64,000 nt of DNA from Sideroxyarcus sp045866275. Lineage in GTDB: Bacteria > Pseudomonadota > Gammaproteobacteria > Burkholderiales > Gallionellaceae. Shown piece after piece: positions 7,854 to 16,407 of this stretch. The stretch lies in the NCBI GenBank assembly GCA_045866275.1, contig BAAFRX010000003.1:72985-136984 (forward strand), in the 5' to 3' direction. Below the pieces are notes generated by a model, which made no database searches, was not told the origin of the DNA, and saw only the letters and a list, made by a program, of their open reading frames with translations. Numbering within the stretch: position 1 is the stretch's first letter; each line of letters opens with the position of its first letter. Both the position numbers and the translations under genes were made by a program.

Positions 7854-9041
7854 ATGTCATACACCTCGCCCAACCAGTTGAGAAGCCCGCTGTATTACAT
7901 GTTGCTTGCCGCCGCCGTGTTGATGGTGCTCGCCGGCCTCGCCGCTGTGCACCAGATGGAGTCGCACGGTCACATCGTCACAGGCATGAACAACCAGATC
8001 GTGTGGGGCATGCCGCACGTGTTCGCCATCTTTCTGATTGTCGCCGCATCGGGCGTGCTGAATGTTTCCTCGATTGGTTCGGTGTTCAACAAACCGGCCT
8101 ACAAGGCGCGCGGTCCGCTCGCGGGATTGCTGTCGATCGCCATGCTGGGGGGCGGCCTGATGGTGCTGATGCTGGACCTCGGGCGCCCGGATCGCGTCAT
8201 CGTCGCGGCCACCAACTACAATCCGACCTCCGTTTTTGCCTGGAACGTCCTGCTTTATTCCGGCCTGTTTGCCTCGGTCATCGTGTACCTGTGGACGATG
8301 ATGGAGAAAAGCATGTACCCGTGGTCGAAGCCGGCAGGGTTGCTGGTGTTCGTCTGGCGGTTCGTACTGACAACCGGCACCGGCCTGATCTTCGCATTCC
8401 TCGGCGCGCGCCAGGCCTATGGCTCGGCCATCCTGCCGCCGATGTTTATCATTCTGTCTTTCGCCTGGGGGATTGCGGTTTTTCATCTGGTGCAATCCGC
8501 AATCTATGCGTGGAACGGCACGAGCCTTGACGAGTATGTGCAGAAGCGCATGCGCAACCTGATGGGCGTATTCGTGGTTGCCGCCCTGTATTTCGTGGCG
8601 GCCTATCACCTCACCAATCTGTATTTTTCGCGCCAGAGCGCCTTCGAATACTTCATCCTGCGCGACGGCGGCATCTATCCGCAGCTCTTCTGGTGGGGTT
8701 ATGTCGTCATCGGCAATCTGTTGCCGCTGCTGCTGATTTTCCATCCGTCTCTGGGCAAGACGAAATGCGTGATCGGCGCTTCTCTGGCCATCATTCTGGG
8801 CGGTTTCGCGTTCCTCTATGTCTTCATCATCGGCGGCCAGGCGTTCCCGCTGGACATTTTCCACGGTTACGAAGTGAGCAGCACCTTTGGCGACGGCATG
8901 ATCGGCACCTACCACCCCTCGCTGTTCGAGACCCTGCTCGGGTTTGGCGGGATCGGCGTGGCGTTCATGATCACGGCCATCGGGATTCGTGTGTTGGATT
9001 TCGTGCCGCACGAAATCCCGAAAAAAGTCGATCATCACTGA
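7854..9041 (+). CDS. dsrP: NrfD-family membrane quinone-interacting subunit DsrP
   Basis: This is a polytopic NrfD/PsrC-type protein with about ten hydrophobic spans over 395 residues. It anchors DsrO/DsrJ and exchanges electrons with quinone. The start abuts the dsrO stop with no gap, implying translational coupling. With DsrM it gives the complex two membrane quinone-interacting subunits. The sequence looks intact. Confidence 0.94.
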   Translation: MSYTSPNQLRSPLYYMLLAAAVLMVLAGLAAVHQMESHGHIVTGMNNQIVWGMPHVFAIFLIVAASGVLNVSSIGSVFNKPAYKARGPLAGLLSIAMLGGGLMVLMLDLGRPDRVIVAATNYNPTSVFAWNVLLYSGLFASVIVYLWTMMEKSMYPWSKPAGLLVFVWRFVLTTGTGLIFAFLGARQAYGSAILPPMFIILSFAWGIAVFHLVQSAIYAWNGTSLDEYVQKRMRNLMGVFVVAALYFVAAYHLTNLYFSRQSAFEYFILRDGGIYPQLFWWGYVVIGNLLPLLLIFHPSLGKTKCVIGASLAIILGGFAFLYVFIIGGQAFPLDIFHGYEVSSTFGDGMIGTYHPSLFETLLGFGGIGVAFMITAIGIRVLDFVPHEIPKKVDHH

Positions 9042-9076
9042 TTTGCGCATGCGCAAACGCGATTGAGGTGGCGGCC

Positions 9077-10540
9077 ATGAGTAACCGGATGCTGATTTCA
9101 GCCGCGCACAAATCTTCTGGCAAGACCATGGTCAGCATCGGCCTGTGCGCGGCCTTGAGCGCGCGCGGCCATGCCGTCCAACCGTTCAAGAAAGGTCCGG
9201 ACTACATCGACCCGATGTGGTTGTCACAGGCCGCCGGGCATCCCTGCCGCAATCTCGACATGTATCTGATGGAAGACGCCGATGTCGTGGCGACCTTTGC
9301 GCGCCACGCCCGTGCAGTGAATCTGGTCGAGGGCAACAAGGGCTTGTACGACGGCCTGTCGCTCGACGGCAGCAACAGCAATGCCGCGCTGGCCAAACTG
9401 CTCGATCTGCCGATTTTTCTGGTCATCGACGCGCGCGGCATGACGCGCGGCATTGCCCCGCTGATCCTCGGTTACCAGGCGTTCGACCGGGATATCAATA
9501 TCGCCGGCGTCATCCTGAATAATCTTGGCGGCTCGCGCCATGAATCCAAACTGCGTCAGGTCATCGAACATTACACCGATGTGCCGGTGGTCGGCGCGAT
9601 CCAGCACGATGCGCGCTTGAGTATCATCGAACGTCATCTCGGCCTGATGCCCAGCAACGAATCGCATGTGGCGAACGCCAAGATCAGGCAGATTGGTGAA
9701 GCCATCGCGGAGCAGGTCGATCTGGACCAGCTGCTCGCCCTGTCATGCAAGGCGCCATTGCCGGTGCCGCATACCGCCGAGGTGCAGCCCATGTCTTCCG
9801 GTGACAAGGTGCGCATCGCCATCGCGCGCGACCGCGCCTTCGGCTTCTATTACGCTGACGATCTCGATGCGCTGCAGGCGGCGGGAGCCGAGCTGGTACC
9901 GTTCGATGCCTTGCGCGATGCCCATCTGCCCAAGGTTGATGGCTTGTACATCGGCGGCGGTTTCCCCGAGACCTGTGCGGCCGAACTGGAAGCCAATGCC
10001 AGCTTGCGCGGCGAGATCCGGCAGGCCATTGCCAACGGATTGCCGGCCTACGCCGAGTGCGGCGGCCTGATGTACCTGTCGCGCAGCATCGCCTACGAAG
10101 GGCACACCTTCGACATGGTCGGCGCGATTCCCGGTGACGTGAAGATGCACGCCAAGCCCGTCGGTCGCGGCTACGTGCATCTGCGGGAGGACGCCGCGCA
10201 TCCCTGGCCGCGCCCAAAACCGCTTCAGTATTTCCCCCTATCCAACTTTCCCCCGCAAGCGGGAGAAAGCGCAAACGAGAAGAGCAATTTTTTAATTCGC
10301 GCGCACGAGTTCCACTATTCGAGTCTGGAGAACCTGCCCAAAGACTGCCGCTTCGCTTACCATGTCGAGCGCGGTTTCGGCATCGACGGCAAGCGTGACG
10401 GCATCATCGTCAACAACCTGCTGGCCTCCTATACGCACCTGCGCACCATCGGCAGTTGCTACTGGGCCACGCGCTTTGTCGCATGTGTGCGCCGTTGCAA
10501 GGTATCGCATTCAATCCCAACCCAAGAGAACGTTATATGA
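9077..10540 (+). CDS. dsrN: DsrN, cobyrinate a,c-diamide synthase-like amidase for siroheme amide
   Basis: This CobB/CbiA-family glutamine-dependent amidotransferase is thought to amidate siroheme for DsrAB. The N-terminal ATP-binding domain opens with MLISAAHKSSGKTMVSIGL (P-loop-like SSGKT). The C-terminal class I glutamine amidotransferase domain has its nucleophile at C328 (AECGGLMYL). Between the GYVHLRE segment and RAHEFHYS there is a low-complexity stretch of about 25-30 residues (roughly residue 376 on) that matches a palindromic repeat inserted in frame; the enzyme motifs on either side are intact. ATG 9077 follows a GAGGTGG ribosome site. Confidence 0.9.
   Translation: MSNRMLISAAHKSSGKTMVSIGLCAALSARGHAVQPFKKGPDYIDPMWLSQAAGHPCRNLDMYLMEDADVVATFARHARAVNLVEGNKGLYDGLSLDGSNSNAALAKLLDLPIFLVIDARGMTRGIAPLILGYQAFDRDINIAGVILNNLGGSRHESKLRQVIEHYTDVPVVGAIQHDARLSIIERHLGLMPSNESHVANAKIRQIGEAIAEQVDLDQLLALSCKAPLPVPHTAEVQPMSSGDKVRIAIARDRAFGFYYADDLDALQAAGAELVPFDALRDAHLPKVDGLYIGGGFPETCAAELEANASLRGEIRQAIANGLPAYAECGGLMYLSRSIAYEGHTFDMVGAIPGDVKMHAKPVGRGYVHLREDAAHPWPRPKPLQYFPLSNFPPQAGESANEKSNFLIRAHEFHYSSLENLPKDCRFAYHVERGFGIDGKRDGIIVNNLLASYTHLRTIGSCYWATRFVACVRRCKVSHSIPTQENVI
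10205..10290 (+). repeat. Palindromic repeat inserted in frame in dsrN
   Basis: The core TCCAACTTTCCCC (10241-10253) leads into CCGCAAGCGGG (10253-10263), a small hairpin continuing as AGAAAGC. The first 13-mer recurs inside kdsB (54044-54056), and the CCGCAAGCGGG hairpin recurs upstream of rlmN (27985-27995). The translated stretch is Pro/Ser rich and unlike the surrounding enzyme. The boundaries are estimates from where family-like sequence stops and resumes. Confidence 0.55.
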
Positions 10541-11139
10541 ACAACCATTTGTACCAGGCCGCGATTGCGGCATTCGACCAGGCCAACGCGGAAGACCCCA
10601 ACAAGGAAGTCTGCGATGGCAAGGAATACCCCAAGGAGCTGCTCTACGCGCAGCGCATGAGCGAGATGCAGGAACGGTTTGCACCGGAAGCGTCCGAGGC
10701 GGTGAAACTCGCCTGCCGCGCGCAGCACATCCAGCGCTGGAAAAGCCCGCGCAGCGACTATCCGATGGACAAGAAGGGCTACATGCTGTGGCGCACCAAC
10801 CTGTACAAGTTCCATGCCGAGACGGCAGGCCGGCTGATGAAGGAAGTCGGCTATGACGACGCGATGATAGACCGCGTGAAGACCATCGTCGGCAAGAAGG
10901 AACTCAAGACCAACCCCGAAACGCAACTGATGGAAGACGTGGTGGACCTCACGTTCATCGAGCACTACATGCTGGCCTTTGCCGGGCAGCATGCGGAATA
11001 CGACGAGGCGAAGTGGATCGTCATCATCCGGAAGACCTGGGACAAGATGTCGGAGCGCGCCCACCAGTTCGCGTTGTCCGGCAAGATCAAACTGCCCGAA
11101 GCGCTGGTGCCGCTGATTCTCAAGGCAGTGAAGGGCTGA
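10537..11139 (+). CDS. DUF4202 family protein
   Basis: This 200-residue soluble protein matches my recollection of the DUF4202 family: the opening YQAAIAAFDQANAEDPN, CRAQHIQRWKSPRSDYPMDKKGY, TFIEHYMLAFAGQHAEYDEAKW. Conserved His/Asp/Glu residues (RAQHIxRW, EHY, DEAKW) suggest an HD-like or metal-binding fold, which is inference only. No function is known to me. ATG 10537 overlaps the dsrN stop (ATGA) and cysG begins one base after its stop, so it is locked into the dsr/siroheme operon and probably serves sulfite reductase maturation or siroheme handling. Confidence 0.8.
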   Translation: MNNHLYQAAIAAFDQANAEDPNKEVCDGKEYPKELLYAQRMSEMQERFAPEASEAVKLACRAQHIQRWKSPRSDYPMDKKGYMLWRTNLYKFHAETAGRLMKEVGYDDAMIDRVKTIVGKKELKTNPETQLMEDVVDLTFIEHYMLAFAGQHAEYDEAKWIVIIRKTWDKMSERAHQFALSGKIKLPEALVPLILKAVKG

Positions 11140-11140
11140 C

Positions 11141-12523
11141 ATGGACTATCTGCCCCTGTTCCACAACCTGCGCGGCAAGCGCTGTCTCGTCGTCGGCGGC
11201 GGCGCGGTGGGCACGCGCAAGGCCGGCGTGCTGCTGGAAGCCGGAGCCCGCGTGCGCGTGGTGGCGCCTCAGATCAGCGCGGAACTGCGTGCCCACCCGG
11301 AAGTGGAGATGATCGAGGCGCGCTTCGAGTCCGCGCATCTGGACGATGCGGTGCTGGTGATTGCGGCAACCAACGATCGCGCGGTGAACCGCCATGTCTC
11401 CGAACAGGCGCAGGCGCGCGGCATCCCGATCAACGCGGTGGACGATCCGGAGTTGTGTACGGTCATCATGCCCGCCATTCTCGACCGTTCCCCCTTAATG
11501 GTGGCGTTCAGCAGCGGCGGCGCGTCGCCGGTGCTGACGCGCATGATGCGCGGCAAGCTGGAAGCGGCCATCCCGCAGAACTACAAACGCCTTGCCGCCT
11601 TCGCCGAGCGTTTCCGCGAAACCGTCAAGCAACGCGTGACCAACCCGCCCAAGCGCCGCCTGTTCTGGGAAGACGTGCTGGAAGGCGTGATCGCCGAAAA
11701 GGTGCTGACCGGCGATGAGGCGGGGGCGGAAGCCTTGCTGCAACAGAGGCTCGACAGTGAAGACAATGTCCTGCATGGCGAGGTGTATCTGGTCGGCGCC
11801 GGCCCCGGCGATCCCGATCTGCTTACTTTCCGCGCCCTGCGCCTGATGCAGAAGGCCGACGTGGTGGTGTACGACAATCTGGTTTCCAAGCCCATCGTGG
11901 AGATGACGCGGCGCGATGCGGAACGCATTTTCGTCGGCAAGAAACGCGCCGACCATACCCTGCGCCAGGAAGAGATCAACGCGCTGCTGGTGCGGCTGGC
12001 GAAGGAAGGCAAACGCGTGCTGCGCCTCAAGGGCGGCGACCCGTTCATCTTCGGCCGCGGCGGCGAGGAGATCGAAACCCTGGCGGCGGAAGGCATCCCG
12101 TTCCAGGTGGTGCCGGGCATCACAGCGGCCTCCGGCGTGGCCTCTTATGCGGGTATCCCACTGACGCACCGCGACCATGCCCAGGCCTGCGTGTTCGTCA
12201 CCGGCCATCTCAAGGATGGCACGATGAACCTGGATTGGGAGTTGCTGGCACGCCCACGGCAAACGGTGGTGGTCTATATGGGCTTGCACGGGCTGGATAC
12301 GCTGTGTGCCAAGCTGATCGAGCACGGCCTGCCGGACAGCACGCCGATCGCCATCGTGCAGCAGGGCACCACGCAGAACCAGCGCGTCCTCACCGGCACG
12401 CTGGCGACCTTGCCCGGCATCGCCGAACGCGAGAAACCGCAGGCACCCACGCTCATCATTATCGGGGGCGTCGTCACATTGCGCGAAAAACTATCCTGGT
12501 TCCACCCGCAAGGGACGGCGTGA
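11141..12523 (+). CDS. cysG: Siroheme synthase (multifunctional CysG)
   Basis: This is the three-step enzyme from uroporphyrinogen III to siroheme. The N-terminal half is the precorrin-2 dehydrogenase/ferrochelatase module with an NAD site (VVGGGAVGTRKAG). The C-terminal half is the SAM-dependent uroporphyrinogen methyltransferase (VYLVGAGPGDPDLLT, RLKGGDPFIFGRGGEE, VVPGITAASG). The 460 residues are full length. Siroheme is the DsrAB cofactor, so its place between dsrN/DUF4202 and the reductase fusion makes it a dedicated supply gene. Confidence 0.95.
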   Translation: MDYLPLFHNLRGKRCLVVGGGAVGTRKAGVLLEAGARVRVVAPQISAELRAHPEVEMIEARFESAHLDDAVLVIAATNDRAVNRHVSEQAQARGIPINAVDDPELCTVIMPAILDRSPLMVAFSSGGASPVLTRMMRGKLEAAIPQNYKRLAAFAERFRETVKQRVTNPPKRRLFWEDVLEGVIAEKVLTGDEAGAEALLQQRLDSEDNVLHGEVYLVGAGPGDPDLLTFRALRLMQKADVVVYDNLVSKPIVEMTRRDAERIFVGKKRADHTLRQEEINALLVRLAKEGKRVLRLKGGDPFIFGRGGEEIETLAAEGIPFQVVPGITAASGVASYAGIPLTHRDHAQACVFVTGHLKDGTMNLDWELLARPRQTVVVYMGLHGLDTLCAKLIEHGLPDSTPIAIVQQGTTQNQRVLTGTLATLPGIAEREKPQAPTLIIIGGVVTLREKLSWFHPQGTA

Positions 12524-12554
12524 AGACGCGCGTTCCCGGGGACGGCAGAACACG

Positions 12555-14048
12555 ATGAGCCACCTGTTGAGTCTGACCCGCGCGGCAAAACTGGTTGGGG
12601 CCACGCGCGTCGAATTGCAGAAGAAAATGAAGAGCGGGGAACTGGTCGCCTTCGATGGCATGGTGGCGGTCAAGGACTTGCTGGCGTGCTATCCCGCCGC
12701 GCAACTGGAGGATACCGCCGAGTACCGGCGGGTAACGCAGATCAAGGAGCGCGCATTTGCCAAGCGCGTGTTCGAGCGCATCCTGCCCGACGCGGAAGTA
12801 CTGGCGACACGCCTCACCGATTTGAGCAAACGCCTGACGCAGAGCGAGTCGCAGGTCGGCCGGTTCAATGCATTGCTGGGAAAGATATGGGACAAATTCA
12901 GGGAAACCGAAAACCAGAGTTCGGGCGAAACGGCCGCAACATTGTCCGTTTTGCGCCACTGGCTGGAACACGAGGTGGAGCAGGCGATGGAACCCGGTTT
13001 CACTAATCCGCTCGCGATCAAGGACGGCGTGTTGAGCGTGTTGTCGGCTCAGGTCACGCTGCTGCCCAGCAAACAGGATTTCCTGGTCGAAGGACAAGCG
13101 ACCCTGCTGGAAGCGGCGTTGCGCGCCGGCGTGTCGCTCAATTACGGTTGCAGCGGCGGCAACTGCGGCCTGTGCAAGGGGCGGGTGGTGTCCGGACAGG
13201 TGAGGAAGACCCGCCACCACGACTTCCCGCTGACCCGGGCGGAACAGGAGCGGGGCGTCGTGCTGCTGTGCAGCAATACCGCGGTCAGCGATGTCGTGAT
13301 CGAAGCCGCCGTGACCGACGGGGTGCAGGACATTCCGTTCCAGCAGATCAGTGCCAGCCTGAAATCCAGGGCGAACCTGAACGACGAAGTCGTCCTGCTC
13401 CACTTGCAGACGCCGCGCAGCCAGCGCCTGCGCTTCCTCGCCGGACAACGGGTAACGCTGAAGGTCGGCGCGTCTTTCACCGCCGAGTTGCCGATTGCCA
13501 GTTGCCCGTGTGACGACCGCAATCTGCTGTTTCATGTGCACCGGCAGGCGGGGAATCTGTTTTCGGACTATGTCTTTGACAAGCTGAAGAACAACGAAAC
13601 GGTCGAGGTCGAAGGGCCGCAGGGCGAGTTCATCCTGCACGAGCAGTCCGGCCGCCCGCTCTTTTTCATTGCCTTGGATGGCGGCTTCGCGCCGATCAAG
13701 AGCCTGATCGAGCACGCCATGTCGCTGGAGGCGGAATCCATTCACCTGTACTGGATCGGTTCCGCGCCGGCACAGATCTATCTGCCGAATGTGGGCCGTG
13801 CCTGGGATGATGCGCTCGATACCTTTGCCTATACCGAGCATGTCGCCGATTTCGATCTGCGGATGATGAATGCGAAACGCGAAGCGCTCCTGCATGAATA
13901 CCTGGCTGCGGTCGGCAAGCAGCAGGACGAATTGATGCAGGGCGATATCTATGTGGCCGGTCCCGAAGAGGCTGTTGCCGCCGCCGAACGGTTTTTTCTG
14001 GCACTTGGCCTGCACAAGAGCCGGGTTTTTGTCGAAGCAGTGAGATAA
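12555..14048 (+). CDS. HTH-like/coiled-coil + [2Fe-2S] ferredoxin + NAD(P)H reductase fusion
   Basis: This 497-residue protein has three parts. Residues 1-50 look like a small helix-turn-helix (LTRAAKLVGATRVELQKKM), followed by a mostly helical region to about 150. Residues 165-250 are a plant-type ferredoxin with C199-x4-C204-x2-C207-x31-C239. Residues 265-497 are a ferredoxin-NADP reductase-like FAD/NAD module (ALDGGFAPIKSLIEHA; YVAGPEEAV). The C-terminal two thirds resemble phenol hydroxylase-type and CDP-glucoseen reductases. It probably passes electrons between NAD(P)H and a redox partner of the Dsr system; the role of the N-terminus is unknown. Confidence 0.75.
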   Translation: MSHLLSLTRAAKLVGATRVELQKKMKSGELVAFDGMVAVKDLLACYPAAQLEDTAEYRRVTQIKERAFAKRVFERILPDAEVLATRLTDLSKRLTQSESQVGRFNALLGKIWDKFRETENQSSGETAATLSVLRHWLEHEVEQAMEPGFTNPLAIKDGVLSVLSAQVTLLPSKQDFLVEGQATLLEAALRAGVSLNYGCSGGNCGLCKGRVVSGQVRKTRHHDFPLTRAEQERGVVLLCSNTAVSDVVIEAAVTDGVQDIPFQQISASLKSRANLNDEVVLLHLQTPRSQRLRFLAGQRVTLKVGASFTAELPIASCPCDDRNLLFHVHRQAGNLFSDYVFDKLKNNETVEVEGPQGEFILHEQSGRPLFFIALDGGFAPIKSLIEHAMSLEAESIHLYWIGSAPAQIYLPNVGRAWDDALDTFAYTEHVADFDLRMMNAKREALLHEYLAAVGKQQDELMQGDIYVAGPEEAVAAAERFFLALGLHKSRVFVEAVR

Positions 14049-14061
14049 CCAAAGGAGAAGC

Positions 14062-14961
14062 ATGATGCGAATGATTCGAGTCGGGCTGTTGCTGTCGCTG
14101 CTGTTCATGGCTGTTGGCGCATATGCCGCAGATGCGTTGCTGAAACCCTTTGTGCTGGGTTCAAGAGGGGCGGGCACCGTGGCCGATACTTCTGCCACGG
14201 TCAAATCGGCGCTGACCGGCGCCGGCTTCGCCGTGGTCGGCGAATATGCGCCTTACCCTGGCGCCAACATCATCGTGGTCACGAATGACGAACTGAAACG
14301 GAATGCGGCGGCTTCCGAGTTTGGCGGATACGGTGCGGTGCAGCGCGTGGCGGTGACCGCGGCGGGGAGCGAGGTGCAAGTGAGCTATACCAACCCGGTC
14401 TATATGGCGCAGGTGTATCGCATGAAAGACGATCTTGCCGGGGTATCGGCTTCACTGGAGAAGGCACTCGGGCGGGTGGAGGAATTCGGATCACGCGGCC
14501 TGACCGTGAAGCAGGCGCGCAAATACCATTACATGTTCGGCATGGAATACTTCGACGAACCGAGCGTGCTGGCCGAGTACGCCAGCTACGAGGAGGCGGT
14601 GCAGGCGGTGGACGGCAAGCTCGGCAACAATAAAAACGGGGTGGCGAAAGTCTATCGCGTGGATATACCGGGCAAGCAGGAAAGCGTGTTCGGCGTGGCG
14701 CTGAAGGGGGAAGGAAAGGCGGGGAAATACCGGGACGATGCGTTCATCATGTCGGAAATCGATTTCCATGAGGTCCGCTCAACCGCGCATCTGCCCTACG
14801 AGGTGCTGGTCTCCGGCACCAAGGTGTATGCCCTGTACGCGCGTTTCCGCATTGCCATCAACTTTCCGGACCTCAGCATGATGGGCAAGAACAGTTTCAT
14901 GAACATCATGAAGACACCGGAAGCAATCCGCGAAGTGTTGCAGCAGACTGTGCAAAAATAA
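14062..14961 (+). CDS. Exported protein, possibly DUF302-like
   Basis: This 299-residue protein has a clear signal peptide (VGLLLSLLFMAVGAYAAD, cleavage after AYA), so it is periplasmic or outer-membrane associated. The mature part has two similar alpha/beta-looking halves and ends RFRIAINFPDLSMMG...FMNIMKTPEAIREVL, reminiscent of DUF302-type lipid/small-molecule binding proteins; I am unsure of the family. An AAAGGAG site precedes the ATG. It follows the reductase by 13 bases and precedes the ankyrin gene by 17 bases, so it belongs to the same run. Confidence 0.65.
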   Translation: MMRMIRVGLLLSLLFMAVGAYAADALLKPFVLGSRGAGTVADTSATVKSALTGAGFAVVGEYAPYPGANIIVVTNDELKRNAAASEFGGYGAVQRVAVTAAGSEVQVSYTNPVYMAQVYRMKDDLAGVSASLEKALGRVEEFGSRGLTVKQARKYHYMFGMEYFDEPSVLAEYASYEEAVQAVDGKLGNNKNGVAKVYRVDIPGKQESVFGVALKGEGKAGKYRDDAFIMSEIDFHEVRSTAHLPYEVLVSGTKVYALYARFRIAINFPDLSMMGKNSFMNIMKTPEAIREVLQQTVQK

Positions 14962-14978
14962 ACGCAACGGAGATGACC

Positions 14979-15545
14979 ATGGAACTGATTAAGGCAGTCA
15001 GGACGGGCGATACGGAAGCGGTGCGGCGCCTGCTCGCGGGCGGCGCCGATGCGAATGCCGCAGATGCGGAAGGCGCTACGGCGCTGATGCATGCGGCATA
15101 CCGTGGCGACATCGGGATGGTGCAGCTGCTGCTCGCGGCTGGCGCGGATGTGAACGCCACCGACCCTGCCGGATGGACGGCACTGATGAAGTCCTGCTAC
15201 AACGGCGAGCTTGACCGCGGATTCGCCGACGTGGCCCAGGTGCTGATCGATGCGGGCGCCAACATCGAGGCGCCCATCGGCTACGGCGTGCGCCCGCTGA
15301 TGCTGGCGTCCGGCTACGGAGAAACCGCGGTGGTCGAGACCCTGCTGAAGGCGGGGGCGGATGTGCTGGCGAAGAACGAAGGCGGCTTCACCGCGCTGAT
15401 GATGGTCAAGCAGAAATTCTACGTGGATGTCATCAACCTGCTGCACGAAGCGGAGCAACTGGCCGGACTCGGCGAGAACAGTTGCGCCAGCAAGAACGCG
15501 CCGGGCAGCAATGTCATCACTTTCCTGAAACGCCCCGAGGCTTGA
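14979..15545 (+). CDS. Ankyrin-repeat protein
   Basis: This soluble 188-residue protein is made mostly of ankyrin repeats (about four: VRRLLAGGADANAADAEGATALMHAAYRG, VQLLLAAGADVNATDPAGWTALM, VAQVLIDAGANIEAP, VVETLLKAGADVLAKNEGGFTALM). Such repeats bind other proteins. I chose ATG 14979 because GGAG at 14969-14972 touches the earlier ATG 14973 and would be six bases from 14979. A short tail containing one cysteine (ENSCASKN) follows the repeats. Its partner is unknown. Confidence 0.85.
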   Translation: MELIKAVRTGDTEAVRRLLAGGADANAADAEGATALMHAAYRGDIGMVQLLLAAGADVNATDPAGWTALMKSCYNGELDRGFADVAQVLIDAGANIEAPIGYGVRPLMLASGYGETAVVETLLKAGADVLAKNEGGFTALMMVKQKFYVDVINLLHEAEQLAGLGENSCASKNAPGSNVITFLKRPEA

Positions 15546-15576
15546 ACATCAGCCGCTTCCGCAACGAAAGAGTGCC

Positions 15577-15804
15577 ATGCCTTACTACATCTACCGCGTC
15601 ACCGAACGTCCCATCCGCCAGTTGGAAAAACTGGAGCAGCACGACACCTACAAGGAAGCCTCCGTGCGCGCGAAACAACTGCGCAAGGACGAGGTTTGGG
15701 GCGAAAACGGCCTGGTCAAAATGATTCATGCCCAGAACGAGCTTGAGGCGGAGGACTTGCTGAATCAGGTGCGCGAACCCGCGCCCGAACTGGGCGACGA
15801 TTAG
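15577..15804 (+). CDS. Small conserved-looking hypothetical protein (75 aa)
   Basis: This acidic/charged 75-residue protein begins MPYYIYRVTERPIRQLEKLEQ and ends in acidic residues. It contains a helix-forming stretch (YKEASVRAKQLRKDEVW) and no cysteine or membrane span. I do not recognise a named family. Its codon use matches its neighbours and it lies 31 bases after the ankyrin gene and 8 bases before the next, so it reads as a real operon member. Confidence 0.65.
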   Translation: MPYYIYRVTERPIRQLEKLEQHDTYKEASVRAKQLRKDEVWGENGLVKMIHAQNELEAEDLLNQVREPAPELGDD

Positions 15805-15812
15805 CATTCCGG

Positions 15813-16259
15813 ATGGACGAGGCAATCTTTCGCCAACGTTTGCAAACCCTGCAGCAGCGGCATTGCCCTTTTCAAAAAGCGATCCTGAGCGCCTGTGTCG
15901 CCTGTGCCCGTTCCGATCGGGTGCAGATCGCCGAACGTGAGGTCGTGGTGTGCGAGGCAGACCCCAGTCATCGTCGCTGCGAGGAATTGCACGCGCATCT
16001 GCGCCACAACTTCGGTTTTGCGGTGGGCGTGTTGCACGACGAGGTGCCCTTGCCGCACGCGCAGGAGATGCGTATCCAGTGCGGTGGCCTGCGCGGTTTG
16101 GCGGCGGTGGTCGCGGCCGATCCGGAAGTGCGGGACGTCGATGCCTTGCTCGAACAGGTCTTGCAGAGATTTCAAAGGCTGGCCGATATTGATTTTTCCA
16201 TCGTTGTGCATATATCCCGAGAGGTTTACCAAGGCAGACAACGGCCTGACGGAAAGTGA
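15813..16259 (+). CDS. Hypothetical protein with N-terminal Cys cluster (148 aa)
   Basis: This soluble protein of 148 residues begins MDEAIFRQRLQTLQQRHCPF. Several cysteines sit in the first half (RHCPFQKAILSACVACARS, VVVCEADPSHRRCEELH), a C-x9-C-x2-C pattern that could bind a metal or cluster. I do not recognise the family. It is the last gene of the plus-strand run that starts with dsrB; 148 bases without a recognisable gene then separate it from the MCE-type operon. Confidence 0.6.
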   Translation: MDEAIFRQRLQTLQQRHCPFQKAILSACVACARSDRVQIAEREVVVCEADPSHRRCEELHAHLRHNFGFAVGVLHDEVPLPHAQEMRIQCGGLRGLAAVVAADPEVRDVDALLEQVLQRFQRLADIDFSIVVHISREVYQGRQRPDGK

Positions 16260-16407
16260 AGACTTTTTTGCGTGCATGCAGCCGTGGGGCATAGCGGCAC
16301 GCCTCATGCTGAACTTAATCTGGCGTCCGATCTGGTTTTGAGGCACGATTCAAGTGCAATTGCGCGCCAACCTGTGTCTTTGCTCAAGCGATCTTTCGGG
16401 GAATTTG

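Noticed and set aside
16260..16407. Possible extra small gene between the dsr tail and the MCE operon
   Set aside because: The overlapping frames here run into the pseudo-ATPase gene in another frame, have no ribosome site, and show no recognisable sequence.
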